Notes: generated from the sequence alone by a model not told the origin. A DNA stretch of 64,000 nt from Legionella_C sp963803545 (GCA_963803545.1 CAWDMX010000001.1:682001-746000); one strand, 5' to 3'. Positions 15,348-27,238 are shown, numbered from the stretch's first letter. Program-made: numbers and translations.

Positions 15348-16742
15348 AACAAATCAATATCCATCGGTCGTCCAATAAATAATACACAACTGTATATTTT
15401 AAATAAGCAGTTAAAACCTGTCTTAGTTGGAAAAAAAGGAGAGTTATATATAACTGGCAATGGATTAGCTCGAGGATATTTTGACCGACCTGATTTAACG
15501 GCTGAAAAATTTATTCCTAATCCCTTTATCACTGATGAAGAAATGAAAAAAAGGATTAATCTTAGACTATATAAAACAGGAGATGTTGGTTGCTATCTTC
15601 CTGATGGAAGTATTGAACTTATGGGACGAATTGATGATCAAATAAAAATTCGTGGATATCGAGTTGAATTAGGTGAGATTGAATTCATCTTAAATACGCA
15701 CAAAGATGTTGATTATGCAGTTGTTAAATATTGCCAAGATAAAAACGATAATAAAAATTTAGTCGCATACATTGTTTCAAATAAATACTTTAATTCAGAT
15801 TCATTTATTGATCAATTAGTAAATATGATGAATAAAAAACTGCCTAAATATATGATCCCCGCATTTTTTATGTATATTAGAAAAATCCCACTTACGGCTA
15901 ATGGCAAGCTTGACCGAAATGCACTACCTTACCCTAAAAACAAATTAGAACATGTTGATGTTCGGCTAGATATTCCCACTACAAAATTGGAAAAAAAGCT
16001 TTTTTTTATTTGGAAGGAGGTTTTAAAGCTCAATCATCTTGGTACTTCTGATGGTTTCTTTAGGGTTGGGGGTCACTCTCTATCCGCGATGCAAATAATA
16101 ACGAGAATTAAAGAAAGTTTTAATATCAATATATCAATGAGATCTTTCTTTGAAAACGCAACCATTACTTCTTTAGCCAAACTTATTAGATCATTAATAA
16201 AAAAACAAGAGCATCTTCGTATAGTAAACATCACTATATCTAAAAAACCAAAAAACATAATGCTGTCTTTTTCACAGCAGAGACTTTTGGTTTTAGATAA
16301 ATTATCACCTGGTATACCCCTTTATAACCTTTCATTTGCTTTCCAATTACAAGGACTTCTAGATATTGAGAGCATGGAGAAAGCATTTAATACGATTATT
16401 ACAAGACACGAAGTTTTACGAACTATTTTTCCATTAAAAAAGGGCGTTGCTTATCAAGTAGTTTTGCCGAGTTTAAAGGTTTATCTTACAGAAGATATCC
16501 TCGATCTATCCTCGGTTAATGAGAAGAAAACAGAGGCACTTATAAAGCAAGCTGTGTCTGAAATGGATAATTATGCGTTTAACTTAGAAACGGGACCACT
16601 GATTAAAGTTAAGATTATAAAACTGCATAACGCTAAGAATATACTATTAGTAACACTGCACCATATTGTCTTTGACGACTGGTCAAAAACAATCGCTGCA
16701 GGCCAAGGAAGGTCGCAGACCGAGGCCTGTAGTCCCTGGTAA
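15348..16742 (+). pseudogene. NRPS fragment 2: rest of A1, carrier domain T1 and start of condensation domain C2
   Basis: NRPS sequence resumes at the repeated AACAAATCA. Adenylation motifs GELYITGNGLARGYF (A7-like), LYKTGDVGCYLPDGSIELMGRIDDQIKIRGYRVE (A7-A8) and the invariant lysine in TANGKLDRNALP (A10) are followed by a carrier domain with the phosphopantetheine serine in FRVGGHSLSAMQ. A condensation domain then starts (MLSFSQQRLLVLDKLSPG) and reaches its active-site motif HHIVFDDWS; the second His is present, and the usual Gly is Asp. The coding frame is lost at about 16694 where unrelated DNA begins, with a stop at 16742. Confidence 0.9.
16695..16732. repeat. REP-like palindromic repeat, copy 1
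   Basis: A 38-bp GC-rich block with nested symmetry (CAGGCC...GGCCTG outside, GGTC-GCA-GACC inside). The reverse complement of a nearly identical block (about 35 of 38 bases) is at 38843-38880. It marks the exact point where NRPS coding sequence ends, so it came in with the insertion. Confidence 0.65.
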
Positions 16743-16995
16743 CCTTAGAGCCGGATGTTTTGCCGCAGGCAAAATATAAGGCATACGAAAAGGCGTCAGT
16801 CATTGGGGAGCGCAAATTATGATCCCCGTAAAGGGGATTATAATTAAGGAGGACCAGGACGGCCAGGGCGCCGCAGGCATACTTGTCGCGTTGGCGAGTG
16901 AATTTTGGGGACTTGGATGTCCCGAAATTTATAACGAGGTAGCGACACGCTTGATTTTTCAATGAGTTAAGCATATTATACGGTCAAGTCCAAAT
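16733..16995. other. foreign non-coding DNA inside NRPS condensation domain
   Basis: About 260 bases that are more GC-rich than the NRPS gene on both sides. They contain a TAAGGAGG-like motif near 16848 and GCCGCAGGC twice (about 16760 and 16871), but no ORF I would defend. They lie between the REP-like repeat and the IS256 left end, and probably represent an earlier insertion. Confidence 0.4.
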
Positions 16996-18322
16996 GTTGC
17001 TGTAAAGATCCACGATTCCCCCACCGCTAAATTATTAACTGTTAATTGAAGCTACTTTGTTCTGAATAGACACGTCTTCCTGTTCATTCTTCCATTGCCA
17101 AAACTCCATCATATCAAAGTATTTTGATGAAGCCTGCCACTCTTCATATTTCTCAGCAAGCAAAGCCCCAATCAGTCGCATGGCCGCTTCATCGTTGGGA
17201 AAAATACGTATTACACGCTCTCTACGCCGAATTTCTTCATTCATTCTCTCGGCTAAATTGGACGTCCGTAATCGTTGCCGATAACGCTGAGGTAAATGAA
17301 GCGCGGCTATACCATCCTCCAAGCCATTTTCAAGACAATCCATCGCCTTAGATGCTTTTTCTTCATATCTGGCAATGGTTTCTCGTGCCAGTTGTTTGGC
17401 CACAGCTTTGTTTTCCGCCTTAAAAATAAGTTTGACGTCATTTGCGATGTCTTGTTTTAAATAGCGTGGGCTGTGGCCTAAAATGTTACGCATAAAGTGC
17501 GTTTGGCAGCGTTGCCATATCACGCCTTGAAACTGTTGCTTCACAGCGTTTACAAGACCTGCGTGATCATCAGACACTACAAATTCAAGACCATTCAAAC
17601 CGCGACTCTTTAGCCGCTTAAAAATCTCGCTCCAACTGCTCTCGGATTCGCTATTGGCCACCAGTAAATCCAGCGGTTCACGTATCCCGTCTGCATTAAT
17701 GCCATAAACGACCAGAACACCCGTTGGGCGAACAGCGCCATCACGACGAACTTTTACTACAAGTGCATCAACGACTAGAAAAGGGTATTTCATCTCATGC
17801 AATGAGCGGTTGCGCCAGGCATCTAATCGCGCATCTAAATCAACGCATAGTTGACTAACTGTTGATTTAGAAAAGCTACTTCCACAAAGTTGCTCAGTGA
17901 TTTTAGTGACTTTTCGGCAGGAAACGCCCTCTAAATACATCTCCATAATGCCTAAAACAAACGCCTGCTCACTGCGTTGATACCGTTTAAATATCTCCGT
18001 TTTGAAACTGCCATCACGGGTTTGAGGTACCTGTAAATTTAACGGCCCTACTCGTGTATAAAGCTCGCGAACCCGGGTTCCATTCCGATATCCTGTGCGT
18101 TCACCCGTTTGTTCATGCGGTTGTGCACCAAGGTGCTCTGTCATTTGGCTATTCAGTACTTGGTTTAATACCGATTCCAGTAGCCCCTTAATTGCATCAT
18201 TTTTACTTAAAACATCTACCAATTGATTCGCATTCAATTTAATATCGTACTCAGCCATCCTACTCTCCTTATATTTGATTCAATACCAATATTTTGGATA
18301 ATGTGGATGGCTCTTACAAGCC
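16996..18322. mobile_element. IS256-family insertion sequence (ends approximate)
   Basis: Carries a Mutator-type transposase on the minus strand. The ends are inferred from weakly matching inverted termini: GTTGCTGTAAAGATCCAC on the left, and inward from the right GGCTTGTAAGAGCCATCCAC. I could not find a convincing target duplication, so the boundaries could be off by tens of bases. Confidence 0.75.
17035..18258 (-). CDS. IS256-family (Mutator) transposase
   Basis: 407 residues, the usual length for this family. Visible features are ERTGYRNGTRVREL near the N-terminus, catalytic Asp candidates in FLVVDALVVKVR and FVVSDDHAGL, the CQTHFMRNIL motif (family C-x-x-H) and the C-terminal LRTSNLAERMNEEIRRRERVIRIFPN that contains the catalytic Glu. 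It starts at ATG 18258 after GGAGAGTAGG. Appears intact. Confidence 0.95.
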   Translation of the reverse strand: MAEYDIKLNANQLVDVLSKNDAIKGLLESVLNQVLNSQMTEHLGAQPHEQTGERTGYRNGTRVRELYTRVGPLNLQVPQTRDGSFKTEIFKRYQRSEQAFVLGIMEMYLEGVSCRKVTKITEQLCGSSFSKSTVSQLCVDLDARLDAWRNRSLHEMKYPFLVVDALVVKVRRDGAVRPTGVLVVYGINADGIREPLDLLVANSESESSWSEIFKRLKSRGLNGLEFVVSDDHAGLVNAVKQQFQGVIWQRCQTHFMRNILGHSPRYLKQDIANDVKLIFKAENKAVAKQLARETIARYEEKASKAMDCLENGLEDGIAALHLPQRYRQRLRTSNLAERMNEEIRRRERVIRIFPNDEAAMRLIGALLAEKYEEWQASSKYFDMMEFWQWKNEQEDVSIQNKVASINS

Positions 18323-18393
18323 TTCATAATCAGATAAATACACAAAAATATTATTGTATCGTTTTTGCTCATTAATCCAATTTCAAAACTTTA

Positions 18394-21300
18394 CAGCAGT
18401 ATACGGACTCAATCTATTATACAATGCGAACATAGCGAATGCCGAGCCAGTCCTTTCTAATTTGACTGTACAATATACTGATTTTACCTTATGGCAAAGG
18501 AATGGGTTGAAAGGAGACGTGCTTGAAAGACAATTAAATTACTGGAAATATATTTTCAAGGGGACAGCGAATTGTCTTGAATTATCACTCGATAAACCTA
18601 GGCCAAAAAAGCTGTGTTATCAGGGGGCATCTCACCATACACAGCTTTCTCACAAAATCAGAAAAAAATTAGATAAACTTTCACAAGACACTAATGCATC
18701 TTTATTTATGGTTCTCTTCACAGTATTTCAGATTTTAATTTACCGAGATACAGGACAGAAAGATATTGTGCTTGGAACACCCATTGCTAATCGCAATGAT
18801 AAAGAACTTGAAAAATTAGTTGGTTTTTTTGTAAATACCTTACCCATCCCGATCTATTTTGAAAATGGGGATAATTTTATAAGCATACTAAATAAAGTAA
18901 AACAAGGAATCTTTAATGCTTATGAAAACCAAGATATTCCATTTGAAAAAATAGTAGACGAACTGGGTGTAAGTGGTGCGATTAACCGGAATCCCATCTT
19001 TCAAGTGATGTTTACATTTACCGCTAAAGACAGCGAGTCCCTAATAAATTTAAATGGATTGAGTATTGAAAAAGTTAATTCTGGTTGCTCGATGACCAAA
19101 TTTGATTTGACTCTAAATGCTATCGATCATGGCAATTGTATTACACTAGAATTTGATTATCTAATTGAATTATTTAATTCAGATACGATTAAAAGAATGG
19201 CGGAACACTTTCTTGAAGCAGTCAACGCAATTCTTGAGATGCCATACCACAATGTTTTAGATCTTCCGCTATTAACTCCAATGGAAAAGCAAACTTTGTT
19301 AGTTAGGTGGAATGATAATACAGTAGAGTATCAAAAGCATAAAACCATTCATCAGCTATTTGAAGAACAAGTCGAGCGAACACCTAATAATATTGCTGTT
19401 GTATTTGAAGATGAAAGCTTAACTTACCAGGCTCTTAATGATCGCTCAAATCAATTAGCGAGATTTATTCGTCAGCAATATGGGCAAGAGATTAATTTAC
19501 CAGCAAAAGACTCTTTAATTTGCTTATATTTAGATCGGTCCATAGATATGCTTATTGCTATTTTAGGAGTATTAAAGGCTGGGGCAGCTTACGTACCTAT
19601 TGACCCAAATTATCCGTGCGAGAGAGTGCAATTTATTTTAAAAGATACAAATAGTTTTTTAGTATTAACCCAACATCATTTGTTAAGCCAGTTAAAACTA
19701 ATAATAGCTGGTTGTGAACCTATTAATAGAGACAATAAGGTTAACCTGCTTGATGTAAATAATCTGTTATACCAACAACAAGATACGTTTAATCTATTAT
19801 CGTATAACCAATCTACGGATTTAATTTATGTTATTTATAGCTCAGGAACAACGGGTTTTCCTAAGGGAGTTATGGTTGAGCATCGATCGCTCATAAATAC
19901 TCTTACGGCGTTACACGTTACCTACCAGTTAACTGTTGGCTCAAAAGTAACACAATACACTTCCTATATTTTTGATGTATCAGTTTCAGAAATATTTGTG
20001 ACCTTGTTAAAAGGAGCTGAGCTGCATATTGTAACGGATAACGCTCGAAAAGATGTACACGTTTTTAGTGACTATTTAATACAATATAAAATAACCCATA
20101 TTTACGTACCGCCAGCAATTCTTGCTGTTTTACCAAGGAAAAAATACTCTAGTTTAGAGTGCATTATTTTTGCAGGAGAACCCTGTAGGCAAGAAGCAGG
20201 AAGTTATTGGGCAGAACAGAAAAAATTGTTTAATTACTATGGTCCGACAGAAGCAACTATTTATGCCACTGGAAAATTAGTTTTTCCAGGAAATATAAAT
20301 CAAATTGGTCAACCCATCCAAAATATGCACGCGTATGTTTTAGATGCGAGGGGCACACTTTCGCCTATTGGCGTAGTTGGAGAGTTGTATATAGGAGGTA
20401 GCGGCTTAGCGCGAGGGTATTTAAATCGACCTGAATTAACGGCTGATTGCTTTATTCCCAATCCATTTGCCACCGAATGTGATAAAGCACGCGGAACTAC
20501 ACGCTTGTACAAAACAGGGGACTTGGTCCGTTGGCTTGCGAATGGTCAGTTGGAATATATTGGCCGCAATGATTTTCAAATAAAAATACGTGGCTATCGT
20601 ATTGAACCAAGTGAGATAGAGCAGGTATTAATTAGATATAAAAACATTAGGCAAAGCGTGGTAATGGCACGAAAGCGAGAAACAGCCGCAGGAGAGCATC
20701 CGTACTTAGTAGCTTATTACGTTAGCGATGAGAGTATTGATGAAGGAGTTTTAACCGCCTATTTAGAAAAGTATTTACCAGACTATATGATTCCTAGTGC
20801 TTTTGTGTTTATGAGCTCTTTGCCATTAACCCTCAATGGCAAGTTGGACAGACAAGCCTTTTCTACTCCCGAGTTAGTCGCTCGAAATAGGGATTATGCA
20901 GCCCCAAGAACTGCGTTGGAAGAAAAAATATGCATACTCTGGCAGACGGTTTTAGGTGTAAATAGAATAGGCATTCGTGATGATTTTTTCAGGTTCGGTG
21001 GAAACTCTATTCTCGCCATTCAAACCACTCATCAGATGAGTCAAATGATTCATAAAAAGCTTGCGGTAGCCGATATCTTTCACTATAAAACGATAGCAGG
21101 TCTTGACGCGGCTTTCAGTACGAACGCCCAGGCAATTACAATTACAGCCACAGCGGATAACCGCGCCCGTCTTTCCTTTGCACAAGAGCGCTTATGGTTT
21201 ATTGAACAATACGAGCAAGGGAGCAATGCTTATCATATACCGTTTGTTTTTCAGCTGGATGTGGCCGTTGATAGGAAAATATTAAAGCAGGCATTAAATT

Positions 21301-24300
21301 CTATAGTTTCCCGACATTCCATACTGCGCACAACCTTTCATTGCGATGACGAAGGCGTTCCTTGGCAAGACGTCAACGACAAACCACTCTTAATTATAGA
21401 AAAAAATATTGCTCAGCATCGGTTGTCGAGTGCATTAAAGCACGCCATCAATACTATCTTTAATCTTGAGCAAGACTATCCTATTAGAGTTCATTTTTAT
21501 AACGTATTAGATAATGATGATGTTTTTTTGATGATTACTATCCATCATATTGCACTGGATGGTTGGTCTGCTGATATTTTTATGAGGGAGCTCAAACAGT
21601 ATTATGAGCATTATCTCGCAGGGGATACGCTTCATTTGGCACCCCTGTCGATTCAGTACAAAGATTTTTCTGTGTGGCAACGTCACCATGTTTCAGGCGC
21701 TGTATTGGACAAGCACGCTCATTATTGGCGAGCAAGGTTGGCAGACTACGAGCCTTTGGCGATGCCACTTGATTATCCAAGGCCACAGGAAATTAACTAT
21801 CATGGAGAGGATTATCATTTTAATATTAGCGAGGCATTATCTCTAAAGCTTAGGTCATTGGCTCAATCGAGAGGCGTGACTTTGCTTACAGTATTGTTGA
21901 GTGGGTTTTATATTTTATTATCAAAATACACCGGCCAAGATGATTTAGTGATTGGCACGCCCATTGCGAATAGAAACCATGAGCCGCTGAATGATGTAAT
22001 GGGTTTTTTTGTAAATAGTCTACCCATTCGGGCGCAACTAAAAGCGGATGCTAGCTCTTCGCAGCTAATTAAACAGGTGCATCGCGCGTTGATTGAGGCG
22101 CAACGTCACCAAGACCTCCCTTTTGAACAGCTTGTTTCAGCCTTACGGATAGAGCCCGAACTATCGAAACACCCTATTTTTCAAGTGATGTTTGGGATGC
22201 ATAATTCAAGCGCATCAGACTCGATGAAACCATGGTTGAGTCCTGTAAATACTCATGAGCATTATAAAATTGCCAAATTTGATTTAAGCCTCTTTATTGA
22301 TGACAGCGAAACTGTTTTACGAGGGAGTATTAATTATGCAAAGGGTTTGTATAATCCTGAGACTATTGCGCGAATGGCGTCCCATTATCACCATCTTCTT
22401 TCACAAGTAACAGACAACGCAGACGGTAATTTTAACGAGTATCAAGTCCTAACTAAAACAGAATATCAAACAATGGTCTACGATTGGAATGCAACCGATT
22501 GCGATTACGCTAAAGACAAAACTATTCATCAGTTGTTTGAAGAGCAAGTCGAACGTACGCCACATAATATTGCTGTTGTCTTCGAAGAGGAGCAACTAAC
22601 GTATCAAGAGCTTAATGAGCGTGCTAATCAACTTGCGCATCATCTTCAGACTTTAGGTATAAAACCGGAAATTTTTGTAGCCATTTCATTGGAAAAATCT
22701 TTAGAGTTGATTATTGGGCTTTTAGCAATCTTGAAGGCAGGAGGAGCCTTTGTTTCTATCGATCCTTTATTACCTAAAGAACGAATACATTTTTTATTGA
22801 CTGAGACAAGTGCCCCCTTAATTCTCACACAATCTTTTCTTAATGAACAATTTTGCGATTGTTCGGCTGTAATTATTAATCTGGATCATAATATTTTCAA
22901 AAATGAAAAAAGTACAAATCCAATTCATTCTAATCACCCGTATAACTTAGCTTATATAATGTATACATCGGGTTCTACTGGAAAACCAAAGGGCGTTACT
23001 ATTGCACATCATTCATTAACTAATTTATGTGTTTATTGCCAAAATCAATATAATTTAAATATTGGTCCCTGTGATCGAGTGAGCGTTTATGCCAACTTTG
23101 GGTATGATGGTTTTGCCTCTGAAATATTTCCTTACTTAATTTACGGTGCTTCGTTATATATAGTTCCTGTAGAAATTCGCTACGAGCCAAAAAAAATAAG
23201 TGAGTGGATGCATTATCATCAGATTACGACGGCCTCTCTCCCAACAAAAATGGCAGAGGAGTTCCTCTTAAATGAAAATAATGCGCTACGAGTTCTGCAT
23301 ACATCTGGGGAAATTTTTAAAAAAGCCTCTTATAAGAAATATAAAATTATTAACAATTATGGACCAACGGAAGGCACTATTTTAACAACATCCTATTTGC
23401 TAACGGATCCAGAAAAAATATTGATTGGGAAACCGATAAATAATATTGCCGTTCATATATTGGATGGCAATTTAACCAATACCCCCATAGGTATTATTGG
23501 GGAGTTGTATATTGGAGGAGCGGGTCTTGCAAGAGGTTATTTAAATAAACCAGAATTAACGGCCGAAAAATTTATTCCTAACCCTTTTGCTACCGCAAAA
23601 GATATTGATGAACGAAAGAAGTTACGGCTTTACAAAACAGGTGATTTGGGTCGTTATCTTTCAGATGGGAATATTGAAATTTTAGGTCGAATTGATGACC
23701 AAGTAAAAATTCGTGGCTATCGTGTTGAACTAAGTGAAATAGAGCGTATTTTAGCAACGTTTGAAGGGCTTAAAGAATGTGTGGTTTTAGTACGAGATAG
23801 ATTGACTAAACGCAGTAGCAATAAGTATTTGGTAGCATACTATGTAAGTCAACACGATCTTAAGCATGATTTATTAAGTGCGTATTTATCGAAGTACCTA
23901 CCGGACTACATGATACCAAATATATTTGTAAAAATAGCCGCTTTCCCAACAGCCACCAGTGGTAAATTGGATAAAAAATCGTTACCTGAACCAAATTTTT
24001 GTTTATCTACTTTGGAATACCGCGCACCCATTACTTATCTTGAAAAAAAGATGTGTTCTATCTGGCAGGCAGTTTTAGGATTGGAACGAATTGGTACAGC
24101 TGATGATTTTTTTAGGTTGGGTGGCAACTCAATTTTAACAATACAATTAATCGCAAAGATGAATAAACTCCTGAGCGTAAACCTGTCGGTATCTGATATT
24201 TTTAGATATAAGAATATTAGCAATATCATAGAAGCATTAATCATCAACACCAAAGACAATTACTCTTTACTTAACCCACTGAATATAAAAAATACATCCT

Positions 24301-25007
24301 TACCTACAATCTACTTTATTCATCCAGCTGGATTGGGTAGTGAAGTATATGAACCCTTGGCTAATCTATTGGATAGTCATTACCAATCTATTGGTATTGA
24401 TAATTATAATATTTATAATAACAATAAAATCAATAATCTTTCTGAAATTGCCAATTATTACCTTGATCAAATTTTCAACTTATTCTCTTTTTCCACAGAT
24501 ATTTATTTGTGCGGATGGTCTCTTGGAGGCCAAATTGCGTTAGAAATGGCATATCATTTAGAGCAAAAAGGATTTAAAAAAATCAAAGTTTATTTGTTGG
24601 ATACAATTTTGCACGATGATGAAAATTTACAATGTTTAATGAGCAAATTAGATATAAATGAACTTAAATCGTATCGAAAAAAACAAATGCATGCACAAGG
24701 AGCTGATGAGTCCTACATTGAAAAAATATTTAATGCTTATGATGCCGAGGCTGCTATAGCAAACAGTTCCCTTTCAGGTATATTGGTTTATACGAATGTT
24801 TGTTTATTTAAAGCCAGTCAAATAAATAATGATTTTAATCACAAAGATTACTTCAAAATAGAAAAATATAAATGCAATCTTATAGATAATAATATTCAGA
24901 AAATAGCAAAAAATCGAGTGCAAATAGAAGTGCTAGATTGCCATCATGCTAGTATTTTTGATAACGTAATTAGTATAAGCATGATAATAAAAAATGAGCT
25001 TTTTTAA
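18394..25007 (+). pseudogene. NRPS fragment 3: C2 (rest)-A2-T2-C3-A3-T3-thioesterase
   Basis: An open frame of about 2200 codons, first readable from TTG 18354; clear NRPS sequence starts at about 18405 (LLYNANIANAEP). In order: rest of C2 to about residue 300 (TVQYTDFTLWQR, GFFVNTLPI), A2 at 330-840 (YVIYSSGTTGFPKGV, NYYGPTEATIY), T2 Ser in FRFGGNSILAIQ near 885, C3 at 940-1370 with intact HHIALDGWS, A3 at 1385-1895 (YIMYTSGSTGKPKGV), T3 Ser in FRLGGNSILTIQ near 1925, and an alpha/beta thioesterase from 1980 with GWSLGG, LLDT and a C-terminal DCHHAS. Codes by eye: A2 D-V-S-Y-I-A-Y-I-Y, A3 D-G-S-S-H-S-N-I-L, neither assigned. No epimerase or methyltransferase. The three NRPS pieces together once made one roughly 3000-residue tripeptide synthetase. 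Confidence 0.92.
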
Positions 25008-25009
25008 GC

Positions 25010-25035
25010 AGCCCCCATCGCCAAAAAAAGGGGCT
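25010..25035. terminator. stem-loop between NRPS and MFS genes
   Basis: AGCCCC (25010-25015) pairs with GGGGCT (25030-25035) just after the NRPS stop, in the 84-base gap between convergent genes. There is no clear T-run, so this is tentative. Confidence 0.4.
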
Positions 25036-25091
25036 AACGATACTCCAATATAATTGTTCTAATTTTGTACTATCTCGTCAACGCTGAGCAT

Positions 25092-26378
25092 TTACAATTG
25101 TTTACAGTATGTTTCTTTTTGAAAGAAAGTAGTAACAAAGGCAATAATAAATCCAATAGGAAGAATCGCGAAGGCAATCTGATATTCTCTAAGATCAAAA
25201 ATACGCATATGATCAACTATGATACCTGCCCAAAGCTTATCAAGTACAAACCCTACAACAGGAATCATTGCCGCACCAATTAGCACAGACGCCATATTTG
25301 TGATTCCTAAAGCCATACCAGTGAGTTGACGTGGGTTAATTTCCGATGCTAAAGCATATGAGGAAACAATGCCGCTATTAAAAAAGCCATAGATAAAAAG
25401 AATAACGGTATAGGTCATCGGGCTGATTGGGCCTAATCCTGGGATCAAACTTCCATAAATCACAATGCTTAAAAGTACGAGACAAATGATCGCACTAACC
25501 TTCATGATTAATAAACGACGTTGAATTCTATCGGAAATGAATCCTAATATCGGACAGCCTATTGCTAAGCCAATAAACATCATTCCGGTTTCATGACCCG
25601 CCGCCTCAATTGTAATGCCTTGGTTTAAACTAAGAAAACTAGCACCCCATTGTTCCCCAAAGCAAGCACTAGGAGCATAGAGAAAACTGATAAATAGACA
25701 ATTTAACCAAGTTTGTGAGTTGGTTAGTATTATTTTGAGCGACTTCCAAATTTTTACCTTTTGATGTGTGGTATTCTTTCCTTGAGTCAAATGATTGTTT
25801 TTATCTTTGATAAATATCATCATAAGTATGGCGATAATTAAAAACAAACCGCCAAGCCCATACATGCTAACGCGCCAACCAATAGAGTAATAAATATGTG
25901 CCATTGGACCTTGACCAATCATAGCCCCAACCATTCCCATTGCTTGAGTAAGGCCAGCTAAGAAGGCAAATTGCTCTGCTGTGAACCATATTGATATCAG
26001 TTTAAACGTTCCTACAAATGCAAAAGAAGCTCCAAAACCCATGAGGAAACGGCTTAAAAGTCCCATAGTTATAGTATTCATTTCTGCAAACATAAAGGTA
26101 CTGCCAGCACATACAATTGCAGACATAATAAGCAATATTTTCGGGCCAAATCGGTCAACTAAAATACCAACAGGAATTTGCATGCCTATATAGGCGTAAT
26201 AAAAAAATGCCGAAAATCCACCGATCGCAAAGGCGTTTGCATCGAATAGTCGCATTAACGTTGGTGTTAGTACGCTGGGAGATACCCGAAGAATATAATC
26301 AACCAAAAAGAAAAAGGCACCTAGAAACCAAACAAAGTAAGGTAGTCGACGAACAAGATTTGGTTCTTCTTTGCTCAT
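25092..26378 (-). CDS. MFS transporter, 12 membrane segments
   Basis: 428 residues, almost entirely hydrophobic segments with the MFS loop signature VDRFGPKILL between helices 2 and 3, and a hydrophilic central loop (KDKNNHLTQGKNTTHQKVK). It resembles the anion/organic-acid cation symporter branch (nitrate/sugar-phosphate-like) common in Legionella. It converges on the NRPS gene rather than sharing its operon, so export of the NRPS product is possible but not supported by layout. The AAGGAATCAAT upstream of the ATG is a good ribosome site. Confidence 0.88.
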   Translation of the reverse strand: MSKEEPNLVRRLPYFVWFLGAFFFLVDYILRVSPSVLTPTLMRLFDANAFAIGGFSAFFYYAYIGMQIPVGILVDRFGPKILLIMSAIVCAGSTFMFAEMNTITMGLLSRFLMGFGASFAFVGTFKLISIWFTAEQFAFLAGLTQAMGMVGAMIGQGPMAHIYYSIGWRVSMYGLGGLFLIIAILMMIFIKDKNNHLTQGKNTTHQKVKIWKSLKIILTNSQTWLNCLFISFLYAPSACFGEQWGASFLSLNQGITIEAAGHETGMMFIGLAIGCPILGFISDRIQRRLLIMKVSAIICLVLLSIVIYGSLIPGLGPISPMTYTVILFIYGFFNSGIVSSYALASEINPRQLTGMALGITNMASVLIGAAMIPVVGFVLDKLWAGIIVDHMRIFDLREYQIAFAILPIGFIIAFVTTFFQKETYCKQL

Positions 26379-26558
26379 ATTGATTCCTTTAAAAAAAGTG
26401 ATATATCGCGGAGCAAATTATATCAGTTCCTTTACAAAGTGCAAATAAATATCGTCAATAAATTAATCTATATGGTTGATTAATAAACTTTTTACAAAGA
26501 TTAAAGAGGTTAGGAGCGGGTAGTATGAATACTTACGCTAAGAATCATCAATCATGGG

Positions 26559-26890
26559 GGCGTTGTTGAATAAATCGGTTATATATAAAATATTCTGATT
26601 ATTTTGACCAATCAGCTAGCTACGGCGATTATCTGCTGCCATTTTCACATTTTGGGCATCGACGTGGCGAATGAACATAACAATAACTATTGCCATAAAT
26701 TCAAAAAAGCGACCTAAAAGTAACGAATTGGTCTGACTATAATAATTCGTTGAGAAAATACGGGGGCATTACACGATGGTTCACCGATAATGCCATTCAA
26801 ACTTGGATTCTATATCGAACAGACAAGAAGGGTCGTCCACAATACTAATGTAATTTAGCTATTGAAACCTGTTTATTTTAACGTCTTTAT
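26559..26890 (+). pseudogene. decayed IS5-family (IS903-like) element
   Basis: Begins with GGCGTTGTTGAATAAATC, close to the 18-bp terminal repeat of IS903-type elements. From about 26690 the translation WSDYNNSLRKYGG, ITRWFTDNAIQTW and KKGRPQY followed by AIETC matches the N-terminus of IS5-family transposases, but stop codons interrupt it and the catalytic half and the right end are missing. Confidence 0.7.
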
Positions 26891-26897
26891 CCTGAGA

Positions 26898-27163
26898 TTA
26901 TTTATGCGACAGAAACGATATGTTTGACTCGTTTTCTGCAACACGGACTAATATTTCTCTAGCTAAAACGATATTTTCTTTCCAGGTTTTAATTATTTTT
27001 TTAATGTCCTCAACAAATGTGGACTCTGAGTCTACATTGAGGCTTTCTAGATGATTAGATGCTTCATTTAGTGATTCAAGGTAACTATCAGAATTTTGTT
27101 GTATTAATAATGCTATTTGCGCACTTACCTCGGTTGTATCCGTAAACTGCTGTAAATTGGAGA
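26898..27163 (-). pseudogene. C-terminal fragment of an unknown helical protein
   Basis: An 88-codon open stretch on the minus strand without any Met codon: it reads NLQQFTDTTEVSAQIALLIQ, then SYLESLNEASNHLESLNV, and ends VAENESNISFLSHK before TAA. The even helical, polar composition looks like real coding sequence, possibly coiled coil. It begins right after a stop, so it is the tail of a gene cut off by the rearrangements here. Not recognised. Confidence 0.45.
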
Positions 27164-27238
27164 GGGTGCATTAGGAATTAAAGCCATTAGACGAGAAAAA
27201 TCAGCCTGTTAGGAACGCTAGCTCTTTTTTTCAATGGT

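Noticed and set aside
16633..16974. 113-codon minus-strand ORF over the NRPS breakpoint
   Set aside because: It spans the end of the NRPS coding sequence and foreign DNA, has no ribosome site and no recognisable domain; it is a chance frame.
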